Assembly: GCA_041752235.1 (NCBI GenBank)
Contig: JBGSHM010000008.1
Location: 43,894-107,893, forward strand
Origin: SpSt-398 sp041752235
GTDB lineage: Bacteria; Bacteroidota; Bacteroidia; Chitinophagales; Chitinophagaceae
Reading direction: 5' to 3'
Length of the DNA: 64,000 nucleotides
Shown: in pieces, positions 8,550 to 16,025 of the stretch
Layout: each line of letters opens with the position of its first letter
How positions within the stretch are numbered: the stretch's first letter is position 1
Notes under the pieces: model-generated
What the model was told of the DNA's origin: nothing
The model's database searches: none
Seen by the model: the letters and a program-made list of their open reading frames with translations, nothing else
Translations under genes and position numbers: made by a program

Positions 8550-9112
8550 GTACCGTGAAATATACTCCGCGTCTGTCGGACAAGTACAAAGCTGAAGTGG
8601 TGCCCGCCCTGGTGAAGAAATTTTCTTATACCAGCATGATGCAGGCCCCCAGATTGGAGAAGATCTGCCTGAACAGAGGTGTAAATGGCGCTGTGACAGA
8701 TAAGAAACTGGTGGATATCGCCATCGACGAACTGACCACCATTACCGGTCAGAAAGCCGTGGCTACCATGTCTAAGAAGGACATCTCCAACTTCAAACTC
8801 CGGAAGAACATGCCCATCGGCGCCCGCGTTACCCTGCGTGGCGAAAAGATGTATGAGTTTCTGGATCGCCTTATCTCCGTAGCCCTTCCCCGGGTACGTG
8901 ACTTCAAAGGCGTAAATGAGAAATCCTTTGACGGTCGTGGTAACTATACCATGGGTGTTACCGAACAGATCATCTTCCCCGAAATCGATATCGATAAAGT
9001 GAACAAGATCACGGGTATGGATATCACGTTTGTGACCACCGCCACCACCGACGAGGAAGCTTATGAACTGTTGAAGGAATTGGGAATGCCATTCCGTAAC
9101 GCCGCCAAATAA
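8546..9112 (+). CDS. rplE: 50S ribosomal protein L5
   Basis: A 188-residue protein with the L5 stretches MMQAPRLEKICLNRGV, LRKNMPIGARVTLRGEKMYE and NYTMGVTEQIIFPEIDIDKV. It binds 5S rRNA and helps form the central protuberance. It overlaps rplX by 4 bases. Confidence 0.97.
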   Translation: MSTVKYTPRLSDKYKAEVVPALVKKFSYTSMMQAPRLEKICLNRGVNGAVTDKKLVDIAIDELTTITGQKAVATMSKKDISNFKLRKNMPIGARVTLRGEKMYEFLDRLISVALPRVRDFKGVNEKSFDGRGNYTMGVTEQIIFPEIDIDKVNKITGMDITFVTTATTDEEAYELLKELGMPFRNAAK

Positions 9113-9141
9113 TTTAGAAACAAAAACGAAAAGAATAAAAC

Positions 9142-9411
9142 ATGGCTAAGACATCCGTAAAAGCCAGGCAAAAGAAAAGAGAGCGCATGGTCGCCCAATA
9201 CGCAGAAAAGCGCGCCGCGCTTAAAGCTGCCGGGGAATGGCAAGCACTCGATGAATTGCCTAAGAACTCTTCCAAAGTACGGTTGAAGAACCGTTGCCAG
9301 TTGACGGGCCGTCCAAGAGGTTATGTCCGTTACTTCGGCATCTCCAGGGTTGCCCTTCGGGATATGGCCCTGAACGGGAAGATTCCAGGGCTGAAGAAGG
9401 CCAGCTGGTAA
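9142..9411 (+). CDS. rpsN: 30S ribosomal protein S14 (zinc-free type)
   Basis: An 89-residue protein beginning MAKTSVKARQKKRERMVAQY, with KNRCQLTGRPRGYVRYFGIS and the C-terminal GKIPGLKKASW. It has no CxxC pairs, so it is the longer zinc-independent form. It is followed by a 171-base spacer holding a 7-base-period inverted repeat before rpsH. Confidence 0.96.
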   Translation: MAKTSVKARQKKRERMVAQYAEKRAALKAAGEWQALDELPKNSSKVRLKNRCQLTGRPRGYVRYFGISRVALRDMALNGKIPGLKKASW

Positions 9412-9416
9412 GTTCG

Positions 9417-9538
9417 CTCGTGAGAGGTGAGAAGAATTTCGTGAGAGGTGAATCGTGAGACGTGAGAAGGGAAAGACTCTGTTAACTGAACAACTGACAA
9501 CTCACTATTTACTACTCACTACTGACGACTCACGAAAA
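9417..9538. repeat. GTGAGAG-type 7-base inverted repeat inside the ribosomal operon
   Basis: Left arm heptamers: GTGAGAG GTGAGAA GAATTTC GTGAGAG GTGAATC GTGAGAC GTGAGAA. Right arm: ACTGACA ACTCACT ATTTACT ACTCACT ACTGACG ACTCACG, the complementary words. It fills the rpsN-rpsH gap and can fold as a long imperfect hairpin. Confidence 0.8.
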
Positions 9539-9582
9539 GTTGTTGAAGAAAAAATTTATAAAAAACTGATAATAGTTATAAA

Positions 9583-9981
9583 ATGGTAACAGATCCTATT
9601 GCAGATTTCCTGACCAGAATCCGTAATGCACAGATGGCGGGACACCGGATCGTAGAGATTCCGGCTTCCAACCTCAAAAAGCGCATGACCGAAATTTTGT
9701 ACGCGCAGGGTTATATCCTGAAGTATAAATTCGAGGAGGATAATAAACAGGGTCTCATCAAGATCGCCTTGAAGTACGATCCCCAAACCAAAACACCAGC
9801 CATCCAAAGCCTGGAGCGCATCAGCCGTCCCGGTTTGCGTCAATACGCCAAGCCTGCTGATTTCCGCCGTGTGAAAAATGGCCTGGGTGTGGCTATCCTG
9901 TCTACCTCCAAAGGAGTAATGACCGATAAGGATGCCAAGGTGCAGAATGTAGGTGGAGAAGTGCTGTGCTACATTTATTAA
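9583..9981 (+). CDS. rpsH: 30S ribosomal protein S8
   Basis: A 132-residue protein beginning MVTDPIADFLTRIRNAQMAG, with the C-terminal GVAILSTSKGVMTDKDA, both diagnostic of S8. S8 binds the 16S central domain; in E. coli it represses the spc operon through the rplE region. It starts 44 bases after the repeat at 9417-9538. Confidence 0.97.
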   Translation: MVTDPIADFLTRIRNAQMAGHRIVEIPASNLKKRMTEILYAQGYILKYKFEEDNKQGLIKIALKYDPQTKTPAIQSLERISRPGLRQYAKPADFRRVKNGLGVAILSTSKGVMTDKDAKVQNVGGEVLCYIY

Positions 9982-10068
9982 GAAGTAATTGTTGCCGATA
10001 CATTAAGCCGAACCTATACCCGGCTGACCGGTCTGCAACCTAACAATCAATCATAAAATAGATCAAAC

Positions 10069-10623
10069 ATGTCTCGTATAGGAAAAAAACCGATCACTGT
10101 TCCCGCCGGAGTAACCATCTCCGTGGCTGCTGACAACACCCTGACCGTAAAAGGACCCAAGGGTGAATTAAAGCAAGCCATCGACCGCGATATCACAGTG
10201 GCAGTGAACAACAACGAAGTGACCTTTGTCCGTCCAACCGACCAGATCCGTCACCGTGCCATGCATGGTTTGTATCGTGCCCTAGTGGCCAACATGGTAA
10301 AAGGGGTGACCGATGGTTTTAAGAAAGACCTTGAATTGATCGGGGTAGGTTTCAAAGCCTCCAACCAGGGTAACCTGTTGGATCTTTCCCTGGGTTATTC
10401 GCACAATATTGTTTTCGAGATCCCGAAAGAACTGAAACTGGCCACTGCCCAGGAAAAAGGACAAAACCCCACCATCAGCCTGGAAGGTATCGACCGCCAG
10501 TTGTTGGGTCAGGTGGCAGCCAAGATCCGCGGGCTTCGTAAGCCTGAACCGTACAAAGGAAAAGGTGTTCGCTATGTTGGTGAAATTGTACGGAAGAAAG
10601 CTGGTAAGGCGGCTGGTAAATAA
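10069..10623 (+). CDS. rplF: 50S ribosomal protein L6
   Basis: A 184-residue protein with MSRIGKKPITVPAGV and the C-terminal repeat GIDRQLLGQVAAKIRGLRKP then PYKGKGVRYVGE, the L6 signature near the sarcin-ricin loop. Normal length; the gap after rpsH is 87 bases. Confidence 0.97.
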   Translation: MSRIGKKPITVPAGVTISVAADNTLTVKGPKGELKQAIDRDITVAVNNNEVTFVRPTDQIRHRAMHGLYRALVANMVKGVTDGFKKDLELIGVGFKASNQGNLLDLSLGYSHNIVFEIPKELKLATAQEKGQNPTISLEGIDRQLLGQVAAKIRGLRKPEPYKGKGVRYVGEIVRKKAGKAAGK

Positions 10624-10667
10624 TTATTAACATGATCCCGGCAGCATCGGGAACAAAATAAAAGACG

Positions 10668-11027
10668 ATGAACCCCAAAGTAAAGACACAGAAAAAACAG
10701 AATATCCGGTTCCGGGTCCGCGCTAAAGTAAGCGGAACCACTGCGAAACCACGCCTGGCGGTGTTCCGGAGCAATACGGATATCTATGTTCAACTGATCG
10801 ATGACAGCCAAGGGCTGACACTGGCAAGTGCCTCTTCCCGTGATAAAGATATTGTGGCTCAGAAAGGTACACGCACGGAGATAAGCAAACTTGTTGGTGG
10901 AGCCATTGCCCGCAAAGCCGTTGACCTTGGCCTTAGCCAGGTGGTCTTCGACCGGGGGGGTAACCTGTATCATGGCCGCGTTAAAGCTGTAGCTGATGGC
11001 GCCCGCGAAGCAGGACTTCAATTCTAA
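10668..11027 (+). CDS. rplR: 50S ribosomal protein L18
   Basis: A 119-residue protein with RFRVRAKVSGTTAKPRLAVF and the C-terminal VVFDRGGNLYHGRVKAVADG, conserved in L18. It delivers 5S rRNA to the 50S subunit together with L5. Confidence 0.97.
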   Translation: MNPKVKTQKKQNIRFRVRAKVSGTTAKPRLAVFRSNTDIYVQLIDDSQGLTLASASSRDKDIVAQKGTRTEISKLVGGAIARKAVDLGLSQVVFDRGGNLYHGRVKAVADGAREAGLQF

Positions 11028-11062
11028 TCGCTTAATTAATCAAGAAATTTCAATACGAGATA

Positions 11063-11581
11063 ATGGCAAAAGTTATTTTAAACCGAGTTAAAGCTGGCGA
11101 CCTGGAGTTGAAAGACAAGGTAGTAGCGATCAACCGTGTGGTAAAAACAACCAAAGGTGGCCGGGCTTTCAGTTTCTCCGCCCTGGTAGTCGTTGGTAAT
11201 GAAAACGGCGTCGTTGGACATGGACTGGGTAAAGCCAAAGAAGTCCAGGAAGCGATCACCAAAGGGATCGAAGATGCCAAAAAGAACCTGATCAAGGTTC
11301 CCATTATGCACGGTACCATCCCCCACGATCAGTGGGCGAAGGAAGGCGCAGCCAAAGTTTTGATCAAACCCGCCGCTCATGGTACAGGTGTGATCGCCGG
11401 AGGCAGCATGCGCGCCGTTCTGGAAAGCGCTGGTGTAACCGACGTATTGGCCAAATCACTGGGTTCTGCCAATCCACACAACGTGGTAAAGGCTACCTTC
11501 AAAGCACTTGCTATGTTGCGTGAACCGATCAATATCGCCAAAACACGCACCATCGGTTTAAAGAAAGTCTTTAACGGATAA
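11063..11581 (+). CDS. rpsE: 30S ribosomal protein S5
   Basis: A 172-residue protein with the double-stranded-RNA-binding signature (GGRAFSFSALVVVGNENGVV) and the C-terminal PAAHGTGVIAGGSMRAVLES. It controls decoding fidelity near the mRNA entry. It is followed by a 61-base spacer with an AGCTAATAG repeat before rpmD. Confidence 0.97.
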   Translation: MAKVILNRVKAGDLELKDKVVAINRVVKTTKGGRAFSFSALVVVGNENGVVGHGLGKAKEVQEAITKGIEDAKKNLIKVPIMHGTIPHDQWAKEGAAKVLIKPAAHGTGVIAGGSMRAVLESAGVTDVLAKSLGSANPHNVVKATFKALAMLREPINIAKTRTIGLKKVFNG

Positions 11582-11585
11582 GTAA

Positions 11586-11623
11586 ATGCTAATAGCTAAC
11601 AGCCAAAAGCTAATAGCTGTTAG
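11586..11623. repeat. AGCTAATAG-type 7-base repeat
   Basis: Words ATGCTAATAGCTAACAGCC and AAAGCTAATAGCTGTTAG fill the rpsE-rpmD gap. A reading frame runs through it into rpmD, but that part is repeat and not protein. Confidence 0.65.
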
Positions 11624-11642
11624 AAAACCTCCTTCAGCGAAA

Positions 11643-11825
11643 ATGAAAAAGATAAAAATAACCCTCGTAAAAAGCCCGATCGACCGGCCGGAACGTCAGA
11701 AACTGACCCTCAAGGCGCTCGGACTAAACAAAACCAACTCCAGCCGTGAAGTGGAAGCCACTCCGCAGGTGCTGGGTATGGTCCGTAAGGTAAATCACCT
11801 GGTGAAAGTGGAAGAACTGGCCTAA
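11643..11825 (+). CDS. rpmD: 50S ribosomal protein L30
   Basis: A 60-residue protein beginning MKKIKITLVKSPIDRP. The start at 11643 was chosen over an upstream in-frame ATG at 11586, because the extra 19 residues are a translation of the intergenic repeat and the L30 family starts here. The core LKALGLNKTNSSREVEATPQ and MVRKVNHLVKVEE is typical. Confidence 0.95.
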   Translation: MKKIKITLVKSPIDRPERQKLTLKALGLNKTNSSREVEATPQVLGMVRKVNHLVKVEELA

Positions 11826-11899
11826 GCCCATTCCTCTGCCCAACCTATTATTCAAGCGAGCCCTGATGCTTTCGGGGCGATGAGTTAAAAATAAAAGCA

Positions 11900-12349
11900 A
11901 TGAAACTTCACACACTTAAGCCTGCCAAAGGCGCCGTTCACAAAGAAAAACGTTTAGGACGCGGAGAAGCCTCCGGTAAAGGTGGTACATCCACAAAAGG
12001 TAACAAAGGACATCAAAGCCGCAGTGGTTTCAAGAACAAAATGGCCCACGAAGGTGGTCAGATGCCCATCCAGCGTCGTGTTCCCAAGCGCGGATTCAAG
12101 AACTTCAACCGTGTAGAATACAAGGTATTCAACCTCGGACAGGTTGACCACCTGGTGGAAAAATTCAAGATCGCCGACTTTACCATGGAAAACCTCTATG
12201 TCAACGGGCTGATCAGCCAGACTGACAAAGTGAAGATCCTGGGAAATGGTGAATTGAAAAGCAAGGTGATCTTCCGCGTAAACGCCATCAGTGAAAAGGC
12301 CAAAACGGCCATCGAAGCTGCAGGTGGAACCGTAGAATTGATAAGCTAA
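11900..12349 (+). CDS. rplO: 50S ribosomal protein L15
   Basis: A 149-residue protein with the Gly/Lys-rich L15 N-terminal half (RLGRGEASGKGGTSTKGNKG, QSRSGFKNKMAHEGGQMPIQ) and the C-terminal globular part ending in AIEAAGGTVELIS. It is followed by an apparent intrinsic terminator before secY. Confidence 0.97.
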   Translation: MKLHTLKPAKGAVHKEKRLGRGEASGKGGTSTKGNKGHQSRSGFKNKMAHEGGQMPIQRRVPKRGFKNFNRVEYKVFNLGQVDHLVEKFKIADFTMENLYVNGLISQTDKVKILGNGELKSKVIFRVNAISEKAKTAIEAAGGTVELIS

Positions 12350-12367
12350 TTTTCCCTAACTTGCAAT

Positions 12368-12393
12368 GACGCAATTTCAGTTGCGTCTTTTTT
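12368..12393 (+). terminator. Intrinsic terminator between rplO and secY
   Basis: GACGCAA, loop TTTCAG, TTGCGTC, then six T. A perfect 7-bp stem with a T-tract lies between two genes usually co-transcribed. Confidence 0.75.
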
Positions 12394-12423
12394 CTTTACA
12401 GGCTCATAAACTGATCATCACTC

Positions 12424-13764
12424 GTGAAGAAGTTAATTCAAACACTCAAGAATATCTGGAGTATCGAGGAGCTGAGGAACAAGATCACTTTTACTCTGCT
12501 ACTCATCCTGATCTACCGCATCGGTGCGCATATCGTATTGCCCGGTATCGATCCCGCCAAGCTGGCTGAATTCACCAGCTCTAACCAGGGAGGTATGCTG
12601 GGATTGATCGACACCTTTGCAGGTGGAGCCTTCTCCCAGGCTTCGATCTTCGCTCTCGGTATCATGCCCTATATCTCCGCTTCGATCTTTATGCAATTGA
12701 TGACCGTACTGGTCCCCCAAATGCAAAAGATCCAGAAAGAAGGAGATAGCGGTCGTAAAAAGATCAACCAATGGACCCGCTACCTCACCGTAGCCGTTAC
12801 CCTGGTGCAGGCTTCCGCTTACGTGACCTACCTGAACCAAACCACAGGCGGTGCCATCAATCCGAATTTCATCGCTTATTTCTGGTTATCTACCGTGGTC
12901 GTCCTCACTGCCGGCACCCTCTTCGTGATGTGGCTCGGTGAGCGCATCACCGATAAAGGACTTGGCAATGGTACCTCCCTCATCATCATGGTGGGAATCC
13001 TGGCCCGTTTGCCCCAGTCCTTCCTGCAGGAATTTTCTGCCAAAACCACACGCCCCGGACAGATCATCATCTTTATCGTGGAGATCGTTATTTTGATCGC
13101 AATCATTCTCGGATGTATCATGCTGATCCAGGGTACCCGTAAGGTGGCCATCAATTATGCCAAGCAAATAGCAGGTGGCAATCGCCAGTTTGCCGGAGCC
13201 CGCCAGTTCCTTCCCCTGAAGGTCAACAGCGCCGGTGTAATGCCCATCATCTTTGCCCAGGCCATCATGTTCATCCCGACCCTGTTCTCTTTGACCAAGA
13301 CACAGACCGGACAGAACATATCAAATATATTCCGCGATCACAGTAATTTCTGGTACATGCTGATCTATGCTGTTGTAGTAATTGGATTCACCTTCCTCTA
13401 CACAGCGCTTATCTTCAACCCGAAACAGATCGCTGAAAACCTGAAACAAAACAATGGATTCGTTCCCGGTGTAAAACCCGGACAGCCCACTGCTGATTAT
13501 ATCGGATCCATCATGGATAAGATCACCCTTCCCGGTGCCATCCTCCTGGCTTTTGTAGGTATCCTTCCTGGATTCGCGCAACGCCTCGGAGTGACACAAG
13601 GATTCTCTACCTTCTTTGGTGGTACATCCCTGCTCATCATGGTGGGTGTTATCCTCGATACCCTGCAACAGATCGAAACCCAACTCCTCATGCGCCAATA
13701 TGATGGACTCATGAAGAGCGGAAGAATTCAGGGCAGACAAACAGCTTCGCAGGTACAGGTATAG
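12424..13764 (+). CDS. secY: Protein translocase subunit SecY
   Basis: A 446-residue membrane protein with about ten hydrophobic segments. It has the SecY features MPYISASIFMQL, GTSLIIMVGILARLPQ and, in the C-terminal half, the cytoplasmic loop region TALIFNPKQIAENLKQNNGF and GVKPGQPTADYI. The start is a GTG at 12424 (then AAG AAG TTA); no ATG lies nearby in frame. The stop is TAG and lies inside the first copy of an AGCTATTAG repeat. It forms the Sec channel in the inner membrane with SecE and SecG. Confidence 0.96.
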   Translation: MKKLIQTLKNIWSIEELRNKITFTLLLILIYRIGAHIVLPGIDPAKLAEFTSSNQGGMLGLIDTFAGGAFSQASIFALGIMPYISASIFMQLMTVLVPQMQKIQKEGDSGRKKINQWTRYLTVAVTLVQASAYVTYLNQTTGGAINPNFIAYFWLSTVVVLTAGTLFVMWLGERITDKGLGNGTSLIIMVGILARLPQSFLQEFSAKTTRPGQIIIFIVEIVILIAIILGCIMLIQGTRKVAINYAKQIAGGNRQFAGARQFLPLKVNSAGVMPIIFAQAIMFIPTLFSLTKTQTGQNISNIFRDHSNFWYMLIYAVVVIGFTFLYTALIFNPKQIAENLKQNNGFVPGVKPGQPTADYIGSIMDKITLPGAILLAFVGILPGFAQRLGVTQGFSTFFGGTSLLIMVGVILDTLQQIETQLLMRQYDGLMKSGRIQGRQTASQVQV

Positions 13765-13795
13765 CTGTTAGCTATTGGCTATTAGCTATTAGTTG
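13762..13795. repeat. AGCTATTAG-type 7-base repeat
   Basis: TAGCTGT TAGCTAT TGGCTAT TAGCTAT TAG: a strict 7-base period that begins with the stop codon of secY. Confidence 0.75.
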
Positions 13796-13829
13796 GGAGT
13801 ATACCTTATTAGCCAGTAAGAAAATATCG

Positions 13830-13866
13830 AAACGGGTTGTAGGTTTAAAAAGCTTACAACCCGTTT
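13830..13866 (+). terminator. Hairpin terminator after secY
   Basis: A 12-bp perfect stem AAACGGGTTGTA / TACAACCCGTTT with a 13-base loop, followed by a short T run. It lies 65 bases after secY and probably ends the ribosomal operon transcript. Confidence 0.65.
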
Positions 13867-13909
13867 TCCATTACATGGATTTGAAGCATTTACATGATCA
13901 AAGAATTCA

Positions 13910-13952
13910 AAAGCTAAAAGCTAACCGCTAAGAGCTTTTAGTCACCAGCTAT
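13910..13952. repeat. AGCTAAAAG-type 7-base repeat
   Basis: AAAGCTAAAAGCTAACCGCT then AAGAGCTTTTAG. The AAAAGCT and AGCTTTT words pair as an inverted repeat upstream of the map promoter. Confidence 0.6.
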
Positions 13953-13972
13953 TTCCCCTCCTGAAATTTTCG

Positions 13973-13980
13973 TATTTTTG
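13973..13980 (+). promoter_or_regulatory. Promoter -7 element of map
   Basis: TATTTTTG fits TAnnTTTG and ends 6 bases before the ATG at 13987, so the mRNA is probably leaderless. It argues against the upstream TTG at 13978, which lies inside the element. No clear -33 element. Confidence 0.6.
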
Positions 13981-13986
13981 CACCCA

Positions 13987-14811
13987 ATGATCCACTATAA
14001 ATCACCGGAGGAAATCGAGAAAATGCGCGCCAGCGCTTTGCTGGTCAGTCATACCCTGGCTGAGGTGGCGGCTATGCTAAAACCAGGTATCAATACCCTT
14101 TCACTCGATGTGCGGATCGGCGAATATATCCGGGATCATAAAGCCATACCCTCGTTTTTGGGGTACAATGGATTTCCCTTTAACTCCTGTATCTCGGTCA
14201 ATGATGTAGTGGTACATGGATTTCCCAATAAAAAAGAATTAAAGGAAAGTGATATCATCACCATTGATGTAGGTGTGATTTTGGATGGATGGCATGGTGA
14301 CCATGCCTACACATTTTCCATCGGGGATCCAGGTGAAGAAACTAGTCAGCTCATTAACATTACTAAGGAATCCCTTTTTAAAGGCATCGAAAAAGCAATT
14401 GCAGGCAATAGAGTCGGTGATATATCGTATGCCATTCAGGAGCATACCGAGAAAAAACATGGCTACGGTGTGGTGCGTGAACTCGTAGGCCATGGTCTTG
14501 GCCGCTCCCTCCATGAAGATCCTCAGGTGGCCAACTTTGGCCTTCGTGGTACGGGCCCCAAACTCAAAGAAGGATTGGTATTGGCCATTGAACCGATGAT
14601 CAACATGGGGAAAAAAGAAGTCTATACTGAATCAGATGGCTGGACCGTGCGAACAAAAGACGGCAAACCTTCCGTACACTTTGAACATGATGTCTGCGTT
14701 CGCAAAGACAAGGCAGATATCCTCTCTAATTACCAACCCATCGAAGAAGCCGAGCAAAGGAATACCTGGCTTTCTCCTTCCTATTCATTTAACAGTCAAT
14801 TTGTTATGTAG
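13987..14811 (+). CDS. map: Methionine aminopeptidase, type I
   Basis: A 274-residue protein that removes the initiator Met. Metal ligands are visible in order: Asp in DVGVILDGWHGD (two), His in GHGLGRSLHEDP, Glu in EPMINMG and Glu in HFEHDVCV. The N-terminus MIHYKSPEEIEKMRASALL is standard. The last residues (WLSPSYSFNSQFVM) run a little beyond typical ends. The start at 13987 is supported by the -7 element just upstream. It follows secY as in other Bacteroidota, but infA, rpmJ and the alpha operon do not follow. The stop is TAG. Confidence 0.95.
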   Translation: MIHYKSPEEIEKMRASALLVSHTLAEVAAMLKPGINTLSLDVRIGEYIRDHKAIPSFLGYNGFPFNSCISVNDVVVHGFPNKKELKESDIITIDVGVILDGWHGDHAYTFSIGDPGEETSQLINITKESLFKGIEKAIAGNRVGDISYAIQEHTEKKHGYGVVRELVGHGLGRSLHEDPQVANFGLRGTGPKLKEGLVLAIEPMINMGKKEVYTESDGWTVRTKDGKPSVHFEHDVCVRKDKADILSNYQPIEEAEQRNTWLSPSYSFNSQFVM

Positions 14812-14813
14812 TA

Positions 14814-14852
14814 TTTGGACAAATATGGAATCAGATTCCATATTTGTCCAAA
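14814..14852. terminator. Perfect 19-bp palindrome between convergent genes
   Basis: TTTGGACAAATATGGAATC and its exact reverse complement, separated by one base. It starts 2 bases after map and lies 29 bases before the end of the convergent acyltransferase gene, so it probably ends transcription both ways. It could also be an operator-like site. Confidence 0.55.
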
Positions 14853-14881
14853 ATAGATTAAAGTGTTTAATTATCAATTGG

Positions 14882-15832
14882 TTATGCCTGCACGTAGCAC
14901 CAGGCCAGCAAAGGCAGGAGCAGAAAACAACCCAGGGCCCCCAAACCAATGGGCAATAACAAAGAAACCACCATCGTAAACAAGATCAGATAAACCGGAT
15001 AGGCTATTAATAAAAGCCCCATCATGACGGAATCGTAGTGATCGGTACGTAAGTATTTTTTTCGGGCCCAGGCTCTCAAAGGAAGATAAAGGGGCGCATG
15101 GCTAAGCCAACCCAATAGGGCAGGGGCGGCCAATACTATTTTTTTCCAGACCGGTGTCTTGGTTTGAAACAACTCTTCTCTTTTTTCTTCATCCTGTTTA
15201 TCCATTTCAAATACACCCTTTTCGAGTTCTGCGTGTAATAATTGATTGAAGGCATTGTTTCGCTGACCATCAGATTGATCAAAGGGAATGTCCTCCTTCT
15301 GAATCATTTTCCCAAAACGAATAATGACTGTCTTCCCCAATTTGTCAAAGGAATCATAGTTCAAGGCAACAGGCAATACTTTCAATGGTATTCCTTCTTC
15401 CCAGGCTTTGATAGCCAGGCGTGCCGTACCTTTTTTCAATGGACGTAAATGCCATTCATTGATACATTTGCCCTCGCTGAACATCAGCACCACGCCATTT
15501 TTCTTAAACAGGTCCAGGCAACTATCAAAGGTTTTGTAATTGTCTGACAGGTTCTCTACCCCTTCGCTGGTGCGATACACCGGCAGTATTTTGAGGGAAG
15601 TCAGTATGCGGGTGACAGTGGGACTGTAAAAAGCATCGCCCCGGGCGAGTGAATAGATGGGCTCGTCAAAATACAGGTCAAGGATCACGGCATCCAGGAA
15701 GGAGTTGGGATGGTTAGCGGCTAATAACAATGGGCCTTTTTCCCTAAGAAAAGAAGGGTCTTCGATATCCACCCTTTTACAAAAGATACGAATGGCTGGT
15801 TGCCCAATGATTTTGAGCGCGGAATAGAGCAA
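14882..15832 (-). CDS. Lysophospholipid acyltransferase-like membrane protein
   Basis: A protein of about 316 residues of the PlsC-like family (1-acyl-glycerol-3-phosphate acyltransferases). The acyltransferase block NHPNSFLDAVIL has His and Asp spaced by five residues instead of the classical four, and MFSEGKCINEW replaces the EGTRS block. Two hydrophobic segments lie near the C-terminus (APALLGWLSHAPLYLPL and VYLILFTMVVSLLLPIGLGA), suggesting membrane anchoring. The start is uncertain: no ATG lies near the family start, so a TTG at 15832 is proposed. The frame stays open to 16180, but that part crosses a repeat and overlaps the divergent flavoprotein gene and its promoter. Confidence 0.75.
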   Translation of the reverse strand: MLYSALKIIGQPAIRIFCKRVDIEDPSFLREKGPLLLAANHPNSFLDAVILDLYFDEPIYSLARGDAFYSPTVTRILTSLKILPVYRTSEGVENLSDNYKTFDSCLDLFKKNGVVLMFSEGKCINEWHLRPLKKGTARLAIKAWEEGIPLKVLPVALNYDSFDKLGKTVIIRFGKMIQKEDIPFDQSDGQRNNAFNQLLHAELEKGVFEMDKQDEEKREELFQTKTPVWKKIVLAAPALLGWLSHAPLYLPLRAWARKKYLRTDHYDSVMMGLLLIAYPVYLILFTMVVSLLLPIGLGALGCFLLLPLLAWCYVQA

Positions 15833-15891
15833 AAGCGTTAGTTTTTTTAAATGTACTGACTTTTGGAAACTTTTATTCCTTCGTTTTTTGT

Positions 15892-15956
15892 TTAACCGCA
15901 AAGACGCGAGGGCGCAAGGATTGGCGTACCCTTGCGCCTTCGCGTCTTCGCGGTAA
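15892..15956. repeat. CGCAAAGA-type 8-base inverted repeat
   Basis: Left arm TTAACCGCAAAGACGCGAGG continuing GCGCAAGG, right arm CCTTGCGCC then TTCGCGTCTTCGCGGTAA. The arms are near-complementary, and each reads as units of 8 (CGCAAAGA CGCGAGGG CGCAAGGA). It lies between divergent genes. Confidence 0.8.
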
Positions 15957-15967
15957 GACCCCCACCC

Positions 15968-15998
15968 CTTGCATTTGGGAAATGCCATCCTATATTTG
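15968..15998 (+). promoter_or_regulatory. Promoter of the HI0933-type flavoprotein gene
   Basis: CTTG at 15968-15971, 19 bases, then TATATTTG at 15991-15998, a full match to the Bacteroidota consensus. It places the start at ATG 16026 and not at an upstream in-frame ATG at 15969. Confidence 0.7.
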
Positions 15999-16025
15999 AC
16001 GCCAATAACCCTTTCAAACCCGTTG

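Noticed and set aside
9417..9538. CRISPR array
   Set aside because: Units are 7 bases, degenerate and without spacers; no cas genes are in the window.
11586..11642. Upstream start of rpmD
   Set aside because: The extra residues translate the AGCTAATAG repeat; L30 begins at 11643.
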